This document shows positions 1-9,910 of a stretch of 64,000 nucleotides of DNA, one piece after another (position 1 is the first letter of the stretch; every line of letters starts with the position of its first letter). Where the stretch lies: contig WSYJ01000013.1 in assembly GCA_020186115.1 (NCBI GenBank), positions 310,001-374,000 on the forward strand. The letters are read 5' to 3'. Position numbers and translations under genes: made by a program. Source of the stretch: Histomonas meleagridis. Its lineage: Eukaryota > Parabasalia > Tritrichomonadida > Dientamoebidae. The notes beneath the pieces are model-generated. The model saw only the letters and a program-made list of their open reading frames with translations, was not told the origin of the DNA and ran no database searches.

Positions 1-455
1 AGATGATGGAAATTTTTACCATTTAAGTTTATTACGCCAACGAAACCGCCGTTAGTCACTTTTTTAAAAATTCAATTTTTTCATTTAACTTAACAAATAT
101 GATGTATTCTAAGCATTTTAGCACATGCGTATCATGTCAATAAGATTTACTAAAAAAGTTACAAATTTTAACATTCTCAAGAAAGAAATTGATAAAATGC
201 GATAATAATGTGAAGTATTCAACCGATAGGGTAATTGACTATGTTATTTTCCCAATTTTTGAAATAAAATTTACGGTAAAAATTTTATTTGAACAAACTC
301 AATTGAATTATAATCTATCAAAAAGTTTTTTACATCATAAATTATTCAAAACCATAGAATCACTTTTTTACACCGGCTCAAAAAGTCGGCCCAAAATTTT
401 TTCTTTGACCAAATACATTGTTACGATCTTAAAAAAAAAAATTATATTATAAAAA
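1..455. other. intergenic, nothing recognised
   Basis: AT-rich spacer downstream of the 3' end of the importin-like gene. An 87-codon open stretch on the plus strand (from 189) is low-complexity and lysine, phenylalanine and isoleucine rich. It matches nothing I recognise, so I do not call it a gene. The neighbouring gene to the left lies outside the window. Confidence 0.6.
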
Positions 456-3308
456 TTAATTTAATATTTTCATAATAGCCTGTTTTTTAGCCTTATTTCT
501 TGCATACAAAGACATTATACCATTCCCAATTTCTTGAATACACATCATTTGTTTAAATAATTGACAAATTGCATCATATAAATCCTTTGGAATTTTCCTT
601 TTTGCCAATTTTGTTGGTGGCTCTGTTACTAATTTCGAAATACTTAAAGCCATATTTAATTGAACATTTTGGGAAACATTTTTTTGTGTCAATCTTAACA
701 ATGATCGACATTGTGCTTCAGATTCACCCAAATCGAAAGGAGGGAATTTTTTAATTGCTTCGATTAACAAATTTTCATCGAACGAATTATCTAAACATGC
801 GAATTCTAAGAAGAACGAAGCAATGTTTGCGAGTAGTTCTTGCGTTCCAGTTTCTTTACTTTTACCATTTTCAAACCATTGTATCATAAATGGTAATATT
901 TGTTTAGCCAATTCTAATTCTTGTGGATATTTCTTTAAGATCAAAGACATGAAATAAGCTATGTTTTGTTGTAAGTCGATATTTTTAATTATATTCGAAA
1001 ACTTAATAATAAATTGACAAATATTAATAGTAATTCTTGAGTCAATATTACAATATTCAACAGCATCACATAAAGAACCAATGATTGAAAACATTTCTTC
1101 TTCATTTGCTACTTGTAACCATTGAAGTAAATATTCACAGATTGGTTCAATATTAGTTTGTCCAGAAATAAAAATAGAACTAATAAATTCCATTAAAGAA
1201 TCAATTAAATATGAAAACTTTGGTACTTGATAAGGGGGAACTCCATTTAAAAATGTTATATTACCTCCAAACAAATCATTTAAGAATTTCATCGATTCTT
1301 CCATGAATATTTGAGGATTAAATTGATGACATCTTTTATATAATGCTTTTAATGATCTAAAAGCAGTTTCAAGCAACTCAATTTCAGTAATTCTTCTTAT
1401 AATTCCTATAATTGTTTGGAAGAACTTTATAGAATAAGGAGAAGTACTTAAAACTCGTGATAAATAAGTAATGGCAAGACATCCATCATCTTGTTTTTCT
1501 TGTGAATCGAAATCATTTAAGAAACTATCAATGATTTCACATAATGGCATTAATAATGTAATATCTTTACTATAACCTGTATAAAAAGATGTTACCATCA
1601 TTGTTTGACTCATAGGTCGATTATGATGACAATGTAAAAGGTTTTCAAGTGAGTGTAAAAATTGTTGAATAATTGGAACTGATTTCTCTTTAAATGCTTT
1701 GGAAAATGTTTGTAAAAACATAAGACAATCTTGTATAACATCATCATTTTCACTATTAAGTCCTTGATTTAACGTTTGTATAATTTGTGGTAAAAAAGAA
1801 TCAACAAGTGTTTCATCTTTAATAATTAACTCAGTAATAATATTTAATGCTGATGCATGTATTGTTATTGGATTATTTTCATTATATAATTCATCAAGCC
1901 AAACTAATATACTATCGACAATTTCATCATCAAGATTTTCAGTGGATGATATAATCGATGATATTAATGTTATATATGAATTAATTTGTGTTTCTTTAAT
2001 AGCATTGTTCGTATGTAATGACCATACAATAGGAAATAATGATATTAAATCTGTGTCTGATGCTTGACATAATGTAATAATCGCATTATATGCTAAATAA
2101 CATATAGAATCATCATTAGATGTTAAATGTGGTAAAATGACTTTAATAAGTGGTATAATATCTTGTGTAATAGAACTTGATCGATCATTTAATTTAGAAA
2201 GTACATATAATGCTGTTTCTAATAAATGATAATTATTTGATTGTATAGCATTAATTAATGTATTAATATAAAGTGATGATTCCGATTCTTTTAATGTGCC
2301 TTGTGATGAAAGAATTGGATATAATAATCCAATAGCTACAATTGTATGATCTTCATTACCAGCGGAAATAAGAGTATTAAATAATGGTACTATCTCTTGA
2401 ATAATATTACGTTGAATAATCGCATCATATATAAACTCAAGTGATTCCGTTGGTAACGATTTCTCACGTGAAACAACACCAATGATAACAGAGATGGCTG
2501 TGTTAAGTAAAACTTGAAATAGTTCATTAGGAAGTGTATAAATAACTGAGGTAAAGAGTTTGATGGCTATAATTCCTCTCTCAGATTTGGAAATGATTTC
2601 TAACGCTTGTGGAAAAACTTCAAGAGGAAGTAATGATTCTGCTACAAAATCATCAAAAAGATACCAATAAGCAGCTAATTGTTCATCATTAAGAGATTCA
2701 ACTTGAGGAAGTAATTGAACAAGAAATGCGCAAATAGGTTGGAAAACAGAGGCATCTGGTGCAAAGGATTCAAGCCTAATGTATATTTTGGATAAGTTTT
2801 CGAGAAAACGAATTTGAGGATCATTAAGAAAAGTATTAGCAAGTGTTAAAATAGCTTGGAAATTAGATTGGAAAAATTCATCTGGTATATCGTAAATGCA
2901 TTCGGAAATTACATAAAGTGTAAATTGTTGATTTGAAGAGGATAAAATTAAATTCATGTTTTTGTTGTTATTATTGGAAAAAATGAACGAAACAATTTGA
3001 CTGAGTAGAAGAAGGCATCTTTCTGATATTGATGCATTCGTAAAAGAAATTAATTTTGCATTGACATGTGATTGTGCTTGTTCATTAAGCGAAAAGAAGT
3101 GTTTTTTAATGCAAATAAGAACATAAACTAATGCTGAGTATTGCATATTTTCATCAGTCGTTGACTCAAATAATGAAATAAAATGCAATATTGAATCTGG
3201 AGCAGCCATAAATTGATTTAATTGGACAGTAGCTTGCTGTATAACATTGTTATCTGGAACCTTTGTTTGAAGAATTAAATTTGCAAGGATTTCATTTGTT
3301 CCAGACAT
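456..3308 (-). CDS. importin-beta-like HEAT-repeat karyopherin
   Basis: Predicted 950-residue all-helical HEAT-repeat protein resembling the importin-4/5 (Kap123) group of karyopherin-beta receptors, which carry cargo through nuclear pores under Ran-GTP control. The N-terminus (MSGTNEILANLILQTKVPD, then ATVQLNQF and LHFISLFESTTDE) has the importin-N pattern of a short helix pair followed by a block that predicts which residues contact Ran. The remainder is a run of about 20 helical hairpins, near the usual 1000-1100 aa of the family. The open frame extends 37 codons further upstream, but only from a TTG; the ATG at 3308 is the first in frame. A TCAAATCATT stretch lies 25-35 nt upstream. I infer family membership from overall pattern; cargo is unknown, and another HEAT scaffold is possible. 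Confidence 0.7.
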   Translation of the reverse strand: MSGTNEILANLILQTKVPDNNVIQQATVQLNQFMAAPDSILHFISLFESTTDENMQYSALVYVLICIKKHFFSLNEQAQSHVNAKLISFTNASISERCLLLLSQIVSFIFSNNNNKNMNLILSSSNQQFTLYVISECIYDIPDEFFQSNFQAILTLANTFLNDPQIRFLENLSKIYIRLESFAPDASVFQPICAFLVQLLPQVESLNDEQLAAYWYLFDDFVAESLLPLEVFPQALEIISKSERGIIAIKLFTSVIYTLPNELFQVLLNTAISVIIGVVSREKSLPTESLEFIYDAIIQRNIIQEIVPLFNTLISAGNEDHTIVAIGLLYPILSSQGTLKESESSLYINTLINAIQSNNYHLLETALYVLSKLNDRSSSITQDIIPLIKVILPHLTSNDDSICYLAYNAIITLCQASDTDLISLFPIVWSLHTNNAIKETQINSYITLISSIISSTENLDDEIVDSILVWLDELYNENNPITIHASALNIITELIIKDETLVDSFLPQIIQTLNQGLNSENDDVIQDCLMFLQTFSKAFKEKSVPIIQQFLHSLENLLHCHHNRPMSQTMMVTSFYTGYSKDITLLMPLCEIIDSFLNDFDSQEKQDDGCLAITYLSRVLSTSPYSIKFFQTIIGIIRRITEIELLETAFRSLKALYKRCHQFNPQIFMEESMKFLNDLFGGNITFLNGVPPYQVPKFSYLIDSLMEFISSIFISGQTNIEPICEYLLQWLQVANEEEMFSIIGSLCDAVEYCNIDSRITINICQFIIKFSNIIKNIDLQQNIAYFMSLILKKYPQELELAKQILPFMIQWFENGKSKETGTQELLANIASFFLEFACLDNSFDENLLIEAIKKFPPFDLGESEAQCRSLLRLTQKNVSQNVQLNMALSISKLVTEPPTKLAKRKIPKDLYDAICQLFKQMMCIQEIGNGIMSLYARNKAKKQAIMKILN

Positions 3309-3858
3309 TTTGGTCGTACCCAGAATCCGTTTAATGATTTGAGCAGATTTTGTGGAGGGGCCTAAACACAGGGATACTAAGCACTTTTCGTATAAGCGAT
3401 TGATTCCAGTTTTTATCAAATATTTGGCTGTGTTTGTGTAAAATTGAATATTGAATGATTTATTTACGAATGAAAAGTTGAGAAAATTGGATTAATTGAA
3501 ACTTTTGTGAGGTATTGAATGCTTTATGGACCCTGTGCTCTAAACATTTTATGCGATTCGCAGCAATGTCTATATAGTGTTTTTTGTTGTAATAGTTTAT
3601 GCATTAATTTCAAAGTTTATTTTAAATAATTAATAATTATTACATCATAATTTTTTTATTTGTCTCCTGGAATAAAATGTTTTTATATAAAATATAATTT
3701 ATTATGAATTCAAAGCTTTATAAAATAATGTGAAAATTCAAAAACAACTTTACAGAAATTTTGAGGGTAACGGAAAATTTTTGCGCGCGCTAAACTTTTG
3801 TGTGGCTAATGATCGTTAACCTCAAATCTTTTCAAAAAAACTTTTCTAAAAAGTGGCA
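3309..3858. promoter_or_regulatory. divergent promoter region of importin-like and kinase genes
   Basis: This 550-bp spacer separates two divergently transcribed genes and must hold both start regions. Trichomonad genes are known to use an initiator around the start site (TCA followed by pyrimidine and A/T). A TCATT on the minus strand at 3337-3333 fits this for the importin-like gene. On the kinase side a CTCAAATC lies at 3821-3828, 37 nt before the ATG, which is a weaker match. No TATA-like or other element stands out. Assignment is inference. Confidence 0.4.
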
Positions 3859-6465
3859 ATGCTGTTCGAGCCAAAAGACCTCCCATTACCTCAGCTTTTA
3901 TCTCCTATTTCAAATTATCGTGTATCATTATCAGACTTTCAAAAAATAAAATCTATTGGTCGTGGTGCATATTCTGAAGTTTTTCTGGCTCTTCATATTC
4001 CAACAAACACTCGAACTGCATTAAAAATTCTAAAAGCAAAAAAACTAGAAGGAAGTGCTAAAACATATTTTGTCCGAGAAGTCATGATTTTGGCTTCTTG
4101 TAAGGATCCTTATTTAATTGGTTTAATGGGTTATACAGATACGTATCCATATTGTATTGTTACGCAATATGTTGAACAAGGATCTTTATATGATGCTTTA
4201 AAGCACAAACCAAATTCACCAACTCTTGACAGTACAGATAAAACTAAAATTGCTATGTGTATAGCACATGGAATGAGCTTTCTTCACTCAATGAAAATTA
4301 TTCATAGAGACTTAAAATCCCTCAACATTTTGCTAGATTCAAACTGTCTTCCAAAAGTCATTGATTTTGGAATTTCTCGTTTTCATAATGAACAAAACGA
4401 ACTTGTTACATCCACAATTGGCACACCACATTGGATGGCACCAGAAATGTTTAATTCTTCACATTATGATGTTAAAGTTGATGTCTATGCATTTGGTATT
4501 ATGTTGTGGGAAATGCTTACTGAAGAAACTCCATTTGAAGGTATGAGTGCGTATCAAATTATGACTGCTGTATGTCAAAATCAAAAAAGGCCAGCAATCC
4601 CAAGTGATGCACCTGAAGGTCTTAGTAACCTAATAGATGCTTGTTGGGAACAAAGCCCAACTAAGCGACCTACATTTTTTGATGTCTTCCAAGAATTTGC
4701 CACACAAAATGCTTATTTTCCTGGAACAAACCTCTCTGAAATTGCCACTTTTGTGAAAACCATTCAAACTCTGGACAAAGAAAAGAAAACGGTCGACAAA
4801 CTGACGTCTGATGAGTCATCAAGTCAAAAAAGTAGTAGTTCAAAACGGCGTCATTCAAGCAAAGAACGGCGTCCAAGTAAAGAACGACATTCAACAAGTA
4901 AAGAGAAACGACCTGTCAAAGAAAGGCGATCTACCTCCAAAAGATCAAAGGATCATCATCCTTTTGATCTTGATGTTTCCGAAAAACAAGAAAAGTACCA
5001 ACCACCACAGTTCAACTTTATAGCTCCAGCTAGTTCACATGACAACATCTACAAGAAGAATCATATATCACTTGATGTATTAATGAATCCATTATCACCA
5101 ACATATTTGGCCGGACTCAAAGCCATTGTCTCACGGATTAGTGCTCAACAAGCCCCAGAATTCTTTGAACGAATTGTTTCCAATCTTCAACATAAGTTAT
5201 CAGAACAAGTTATCTCATTAATATTCCATAACTTATCCAAACTATTACGAGACAACTCTTTATTTGTACCCCATTTTATCAGCAATAACTTGTTTCGCTT
5301 TATGAAATGTACGTCATCAATATTTGTTGATTCATATCTTCGAATATTAGTTAGCATCTCCAAAGTAATGCCCGGGTCGATACCACTTGACATCATCAAT
5401 GATTTAATGCGTTATGTACCCAACAACGAGAAGAAATTTATATGTTTATTGTCATCATTTCATCACACGTGTGTTAATAATCCCAACTTTCGTAAGATTG
5501 TTGAAATCTACACCATTAATAGTAATCCATTTTTATTATCAGAATATTCAGCGTTATATTTAAATGTTTTATATCACATAGCAAAGAATGGAATTGATTA
5601 TTCTTTTGTTACTGATGTCTTCATGAAAGCATTTCAATGTAATCATGCCGATGCGATTCAAATAGCATATCAATCGTTATGTATTTTACCATTTGATTAT
5701 TCCAAACTTCCATTAGGAATTATCGTTGGGCAACTTAATACATATCCTAAAGAAGCGACGTCAATCATTGCGCGAATGCCAACTATCCCAAACAGCAAAC
5801 GATTATTAGCAGGTTTAATCAAAGCGGCACGAACGGAACCATTAGCATTATGTTTGATATGTAAACTTACTGATTCGCCTAAAGGCTGCATGATCATCAT
5901 CGAAAACAATGATTGGTTAAAGCCAAAGAATTTAAATACAAATTCACAACTGAAAATATTTTTATCTGTTTTCTCACATCCTGAAATGCGATTTAAATTA
6001 TTACAAATGACTCATTTAATTGGTATGTTCAAGAAAGTAATCGAAGATTGCCCATTGGAATCAGTACAAGCAATAGTCACTGCAATAAGAAGAATATCTG
6101 CAAATAATTTGGAGTTCATTGAAAGATTGAGCGAAAGCGGTTTTTTGTACGAGTTCATACAAACGGTCTTCGTGCAGCCAAACCAGGAACTCGCCAAGTG
6201 CGGATTGCTGCTGTTCGATAACTTGGGAAGGCATCTGTACTTAAGTGATTACTTGGATATAATACCATACTTCCCAACCTTGCTGAAAATGGATATACAG
6301 GTGCAGATCTCGGCTTTGTGTGCGATGATAGTGTTGACAATACATAAGCAAACGCTGCAGGTGTTCGTGCAAAATAACTTGCCGCAGATGGTGGAAAAGA
6401 TGAAGTTGCCTTCAAAGTTTGAACAATATAAAAGGGATTTCTTGGAAAGATTTAAGGATATGTAA
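3859..6465 (+). CDS. TKL-type protein kinase with helical-repeat C-terminal half
   Basis: Predicted 868-residue serine/threonine kinase of the tyrosine-kinase-like group. The catalytic domain spans about residues 27-285. Visible motifs are the glycine loop (GRGAYSEV), the VAIK-type lysine (TALKILK), the catalytic loop HRDLKSLN near residue 148, a metal-binding DFG (VIDFGISR) and the APE motif (WMAPEMF), so it should be active. A linker near 315-375 is packed with KERR, SSK and SKRS segments and is probably phosphorylated or basic-docking. Residues about 410-868 are helical repeats resembling ARM/HEAT. This kinase-plus-ARM layout is common among trichomonad TKL kinases. The open frame begins with GTG at 3853; the ATG at 3859 is the usable start. 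Substrate and pathway are unknown. Confidence 0.85.
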   Translation: MLFEPKDLPLPQLLSPISNYRVSLSDFQKIKSIGRGAYSEVFLALHIPTNTRTALKILKAKKLEGSAKTYFVREVMILASCKDPYLIGLMGYTDTYPYCIVTQYVEQGSLYDALKHKPNSPTLDSTDKTKIAMCIAHGMSFLHSMKIIHRDLKSLNILLDSNCLPKVIDFGISRFHNEQNELVTSTIGTPHWMAPEMFNSSHYDVKVDVYAFGIMLWEMLTEETPFEGMSAYQIMTAVCQNQKRPAIPSDAPEGLSNLIDACWEQSPTKRPTFFDVFQEFATQNAYFPGTNLSEIATFVKTIQTLDKEKKTVDKLTSDESSSQKSSSSKRRHSSKERRPSKERHSTSKEKRPVKERRSTSKRSKDHHPFDLDVSEKQEKYQPPQFNFIAPASSHDNIYKKNHISLDVLMNPLSPTYLAGLKAIVSRISAQQAPEFFERIVSNLQHKLSEQVISLIFHNLSKLLRDNSLFVPHFISNNLFRFMKCTSSIFVDSYLRILVSISKVMPGSIPLDIINDLMRYVPNNEKKFICLLSSFHHTCVNNPNFRKIVEIYTINSNPFLLSEYSALYLNVLYHIAKNGIDYSFVTDVFMKAFQCNHADAIQIAYQSLCILPFDYSKLPLGIIVGQLNTYPKEATSIIARMPTIPNSKRLLAGLIKAARTEPLALCLICKLTDSPKGCMIIIENNDWLKPKNLNTNSQLKIFLSVFSHPEMRFKLLQMTHLIGMFKKVIEDCPLESVQAIVTAIRRISANNLEFIERLSESGFLYEFIQTVFVQPNQELAKCGLLLFDNLGRHLYLSDYLDIIPYFPTLLKMDIQVQISALCAMIVLTIHKQTLQVFVQNNLPQMVEKMKLPSKFEQYKRDFLERFKDM

Positions 6466-6925
6466 ATGTTTCATAAATAAAAATATATCTTTTGGTAATT
6501 GATTAGTCGTTTTGTCGATGTGTTTACATTGTGTAATGATTTAATTCGATGTTCTTTAAACATTTGCAGGTGATGTGAATTAAAGAGAGTGTTCGCATTT
6601 TGGCTTGAAATGTAATATTAAACAGCCGTGAATGAAATGATAATCGCTCTTTCATAAAGGAACAGTAGTTCTACTTTATTTAATTTTTCGTGTGTCATGT
6701 AGCAGCAAATGCTTACCATTTTTTGAATATAAATACAATGATTTTTCATTCATTCAACTATATCGTTCTGAAACTTTACTGACTTAAAAATAAAACTCAA
6801 TGATTTATCAATTGTAAAGAAGTTTTGATAATAAAAAATAAAAAAAGGAATTCAACTAAAGAATTGTTTGCGACTTATTTGGCTCAATGATTTGCGAAAA
6901 GTGACACGGGAGGTTTTTTGATCCA
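6466..6925. other. intergenic, 3' and 5' flanks
   Basis: AT-rich spacer of 460 bp. It starts with the kinase 3' flank, where TAA is followed by ATAAATAAAAATA, and ends with the start region of the next gene, where a CTCAATGA sits 42 nt before the ATG. I see no RNA gene, repeat or further coding signal. Confidence 0.5.
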
Positions 6926-7396
6926 ATGGAATTATCAGAAAACAACAAAGCAAATGACCCTAATCAGGAGATTGACCTAACACAAAAAAGAGAATTTGAG
7001 CAATACATCCAATCTTTTTTGGATATTGTTGATAATGTATCTCCAACATTTACGTTGTATGATGTATACTTATTTATTGGAACAGAGCTTTTTATTAAAA
7101 AAAACTACTCATCAAAACTCATCAAACAAAAGTTGCCTGTAATAAGAAAATATGTTCAAGAATATGTATTTACTTCAAAAAATTTTGTTAATATCGGCAA
7201 TGTAAATAACACTGAAAATAATGACGAATTTGTACCATTAGAACAAACTGAGCAAAGAGATCTTAAGGCGTTAAGTGAGCTCGATAAGTTCACAGGATTT
7301 CTTAACGATAGCAATGACATTCATATTTTTGACGAAAGCCAATTTACAGAAATCGAAAAGAACACAATTTTCCGATACATTTCAGGTTCGTTTTAA
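6926..7396 (+). CDS. hypothetical acidic protein, 156 aa
   Basis: A protein I do not recognise. It starts at the first ATG and reads 156 residues without interruption. The first 20 residues are polar and acidic. Residues about 25-90 are predicted to be alpha-helical (EFEQYIQSFLDIVDNV, then LYDVYLFIGTELFIKK and KLPVIRKYVQEYVF), followed by an acidic linker with NNTENNDEF and a second short helical block to the C-terminus. There is no signal peptide, membrane segment or cysteine motif. Base composition matches its neighbours. Its downstream neighbour is a decayed gene on the other strand, so it ends the conserved part of this block. It may be a small regulatory or adaptor protein; that is a guess. 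Confidence 0.6.
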   Translation: MELSENNKANDPNQEIDLTQKREFEQYIQSFLDIVDNVSPTFTLYDVYLFIGTELFIKKNYSSKLIKQKLPVIRKYVQEYVFTSKNFVNIGNVNNTENNDEFVPLEQTEQRDLKALSELDKFTGFLNDSNDIHIFDESQFTEIEKNTIFRYISGSF

Positions 7397-7559
7397 TCTA
7401 ATGTGACACAATAAATGTTATAACATTCCAAAAGTACTGCCTCTATAATGTAATATAACCTCTTTAAGTGTTTATTTGTGAAATATTTGTATAAAAAAAT
7501 ATTTTATTTCCTTTTTTTGTTTAAAAATATTGGAATTTCATAATTATATATAATACTTT

Positions 7560-8005
7560 GATTTAATAAATTATCAACTTCATTATTTTCTGATTTATTT
7601 TCATAAAGATATTTAAATATATAATTTCGATGAAATTCAAATGCTGTTTCATTCGCATAAAATGTGCATCTTCAAATGATGAATGATTTCTTCATTTCCT
7701 CCTGCAACTGTATATTTACCTGTGCTATCTAATTTTGCACCATTCATAAGTCAATATTTAAAGCATTTAACAGATCCAAAAATTAGTGTAACATTTTGTG
7801 AATTAATGAATGAACACCTTTCATAAAGTGATGGTTTAATTTTTTGATTAAAATCGAAATCATTTTGTGATGAAATTTCTTGAAGTTTTCCTATTTCACA
7901 TTTCTAATTATTTTCGCAAGTTCATTTGGATTAACTCCTTCTTTAATTAATTGCTTATGAAGTTCCCAATCATTCTTTGAAAGTTCTTCATAATCAACTG
8001 GACAT
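7560..8005 (-). pseudogene. decayed DUF3447/ankyrin protein gene
   Basis: On the minus strand, broken frames carry the signature of the DUF3447-ankyrin family that is expanded in trichomonads. From 8000 downwards the frame reads VDYEELSKNDWELHKQLIKE, followed by GVNPNELAKIIRN. After a shift come fragments like NDFDFNQKIKPSLYERCSF and FGSVKCFKY, where the family continues into ankyrin repeats. Several stops and shifts interrupt it, and neither the usual N-terminal part nor clear ankyrin repeats remain. The same family recurs as another broken copy at 39235-40440, which matches in order and wording. Certainly non-functional as a full-length protein. Confidence 0.75.
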
Positions 8006-8122
8006 TCTCAATTAATTATAATATTAATTCACATTGGCACTTTCATCCTCCTCGTAAATTTCAACAAGCATGTTTTTATTCGAAATAAATATTATTTTAA
8101 TTCTCTTACTGACAATAAAACA

Positions 8123-9190
8123 ATGAAAATGCATTTTGTTATGTGCATAACAATAGCATTAATTATATGCCAATTGATCAGATAAAACACATAAAGAGTC
8201 AAATATTTTCACAAAAAATTCAAACAGCAAACAAAATAAATCATTTATCAATTTCTGTTACTTCCATTGGAAATCCATTTTTAGAATGTACAAATCTTCA
8301 ATTTATTAATGTTTCAGAAGAAAACATTGGATATTCGAATTATGAAAATGATGGCGTTTTATATAATAAAGAAATTACACAAATTATTAGTTATCCAAAT
8401 ATGAAAAGTAAAACATTTACAATTCCTAAATCAGTCATTTCTATTATGAATTATGCTTTTGCAAGTTGTAATAATTTAGAAAGAATTTTTATTGATGAAA
8501 ATGTTCAATATATTAATTCATGTGCATTTACTAATTGTACATCACTTCAATGTATTCATTTTAATGGAGAAACTTCACCAGAAATACAAAATGATGCATT
8601 TGTTAATATCAATGCGACAACAGTTATGACAATAGAAACATATCAAAATGAAACATTTGGAAATATTAATGTTACTAAGGGAACAACACTTGACGAATGT
8701 CTCCTGCCAACACGCACATTCACATACACACAAAGTGATACATTCACTAACTCAAATACATTTACTAACATATATACATTTGCTAATTCAAACACATTTA
8801 CGAAATCAAAAAATAATTTTGATTCAAATACTTATGTTAATACATTTTCGATGAATTTTATTCTTCATTATCAATAATTGCATAAAAAGCAAAATAATAT
8901 GTAATGTAAATGCATTTACATAATGCGACAACATTTATGACATTAGAAACATATCAAAATGAAACATTTGGAAATATTAATGTTACTAAGGGAACAACAC
9001 TTGACGAATGTCTCCCGCCAACACTCGCATTCACATGCGCACAAAGTGATACATTCACCAAGTCGAACACATTCACTGCATCAGTTGCTTATTCAGATTC
9101 ACTTCCATCTGATGTAACTTTAACTTTAACACATTCGTTCAAATGTCATTTATTAGGATTACACTGTGAGATATTATTCATCTTATTATA
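8123..9190 (+). pseudogene. broken BspA-like leucine-rich surface protein gene
   Basis: A fragmentary member of the BspA-like LRR_5 family, extracellular proteins that trichomonads encode in the hundreds. The ATG at 8123 begins a signal-peptide-like stretch (MKMHFVMCITIALIICQL) that runs into a stop after about 20 codons. The leucine-rich repeats follow in a different frame (about 8143-8877), with typical units such as IPKSVISIMNYAFASCNNLE and VQYINSCAFTNCTSLQCI. A threonine/serine-rich stalk (SNTFTNIYTFANSNTF) comes next, then a stop. A second copy of the 90-bp stretch encoding ETYQNETFGNINVTKGTTLDE recurs at 8925-9015 and continues in an 80-codon frame to 9190. Only two or three repeats remain, whereas intact members have many. 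Frame break, stop and duplication make this a pseudogene. Confidence 0.8.
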
Positions 9191-9910
9191 GTTATTATTA
9201 TGACTTTTATACATTAGTTGTAACTGGTGTTACACCAAAAGATAATTAGATATCAAATGAATTGGTAATTGGTAATATATGGCTGGAAAGTGCAACAAAA
9301 AATGAGCAAATAGAAAACAAGAAACACGATTTATGTGATAAAGACCTGATGGTGTTGTATGTGTATCCATGTTTTTGCAACCAGAAACTGAGGTGAATGG
9401 ACAATCAGCAATTGTTGGGTCAAGACGATGCTTTTTATTTCACATCTTTTCTAACTGAAAAGACATAGAATATCTTGTGTTTGTCCAATTGTTATTCCAT
9501 TTTTCGATCCATCAAGACTTCTAGGTGATGTTAAACCAAACATCCAATTGGAACATTAATAATTATTAATAAGATCATTAAAAGCAAACATAATTTTGAT
9601 GTAGAGTCGAAGAGAAACAAAACAAAGAATATAGTCGCTATTATAATTAATGGAATCGAAAAACTGAATGCAATTTCAAAAGGAAATTAATGAGGAAAAA
9701 TCACAAACGGATTAATTGCCCAATTAGCTGACATTGATAAGAGAGCTATTGACGTTTGAAACAAATTATCAGACAGAAAACAGCAACTGAAAGTTAACAC
9801 ATGATAAAATTTCACATCACATGTCTTGTTTAATTAAATTCTTTATTTAAGAATATGTTTTCTTTTGGTCATGTGCTTCGAGTTAAGTACTTGTATATAA
9901 CTAATTCTAT
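9191..9910. other. non-coding stretch, possibly decayed surface-protein tail
   Basis: No open frame of useful length. The first 60 bases are rich in TTATTA and would read as hydrophobic residues in broken frames, which would fit the remains of the membrane anchor of the BspA-like gene upstream. The rest up to the SAPS gene shows nothing I can identify on either strand. Confidence 0.4.

Noticed and set aside
189-452. 87-codon frame on the plus strand
   Set aside because: Low complexity, FIK-rich and overlaps no signal; typical chance frame in AT-rich DNA.
6155-6415. 86-codon frame opposite the kinase gene
   Set aside because: Lies entirely within a clear coding region; shadow frame.
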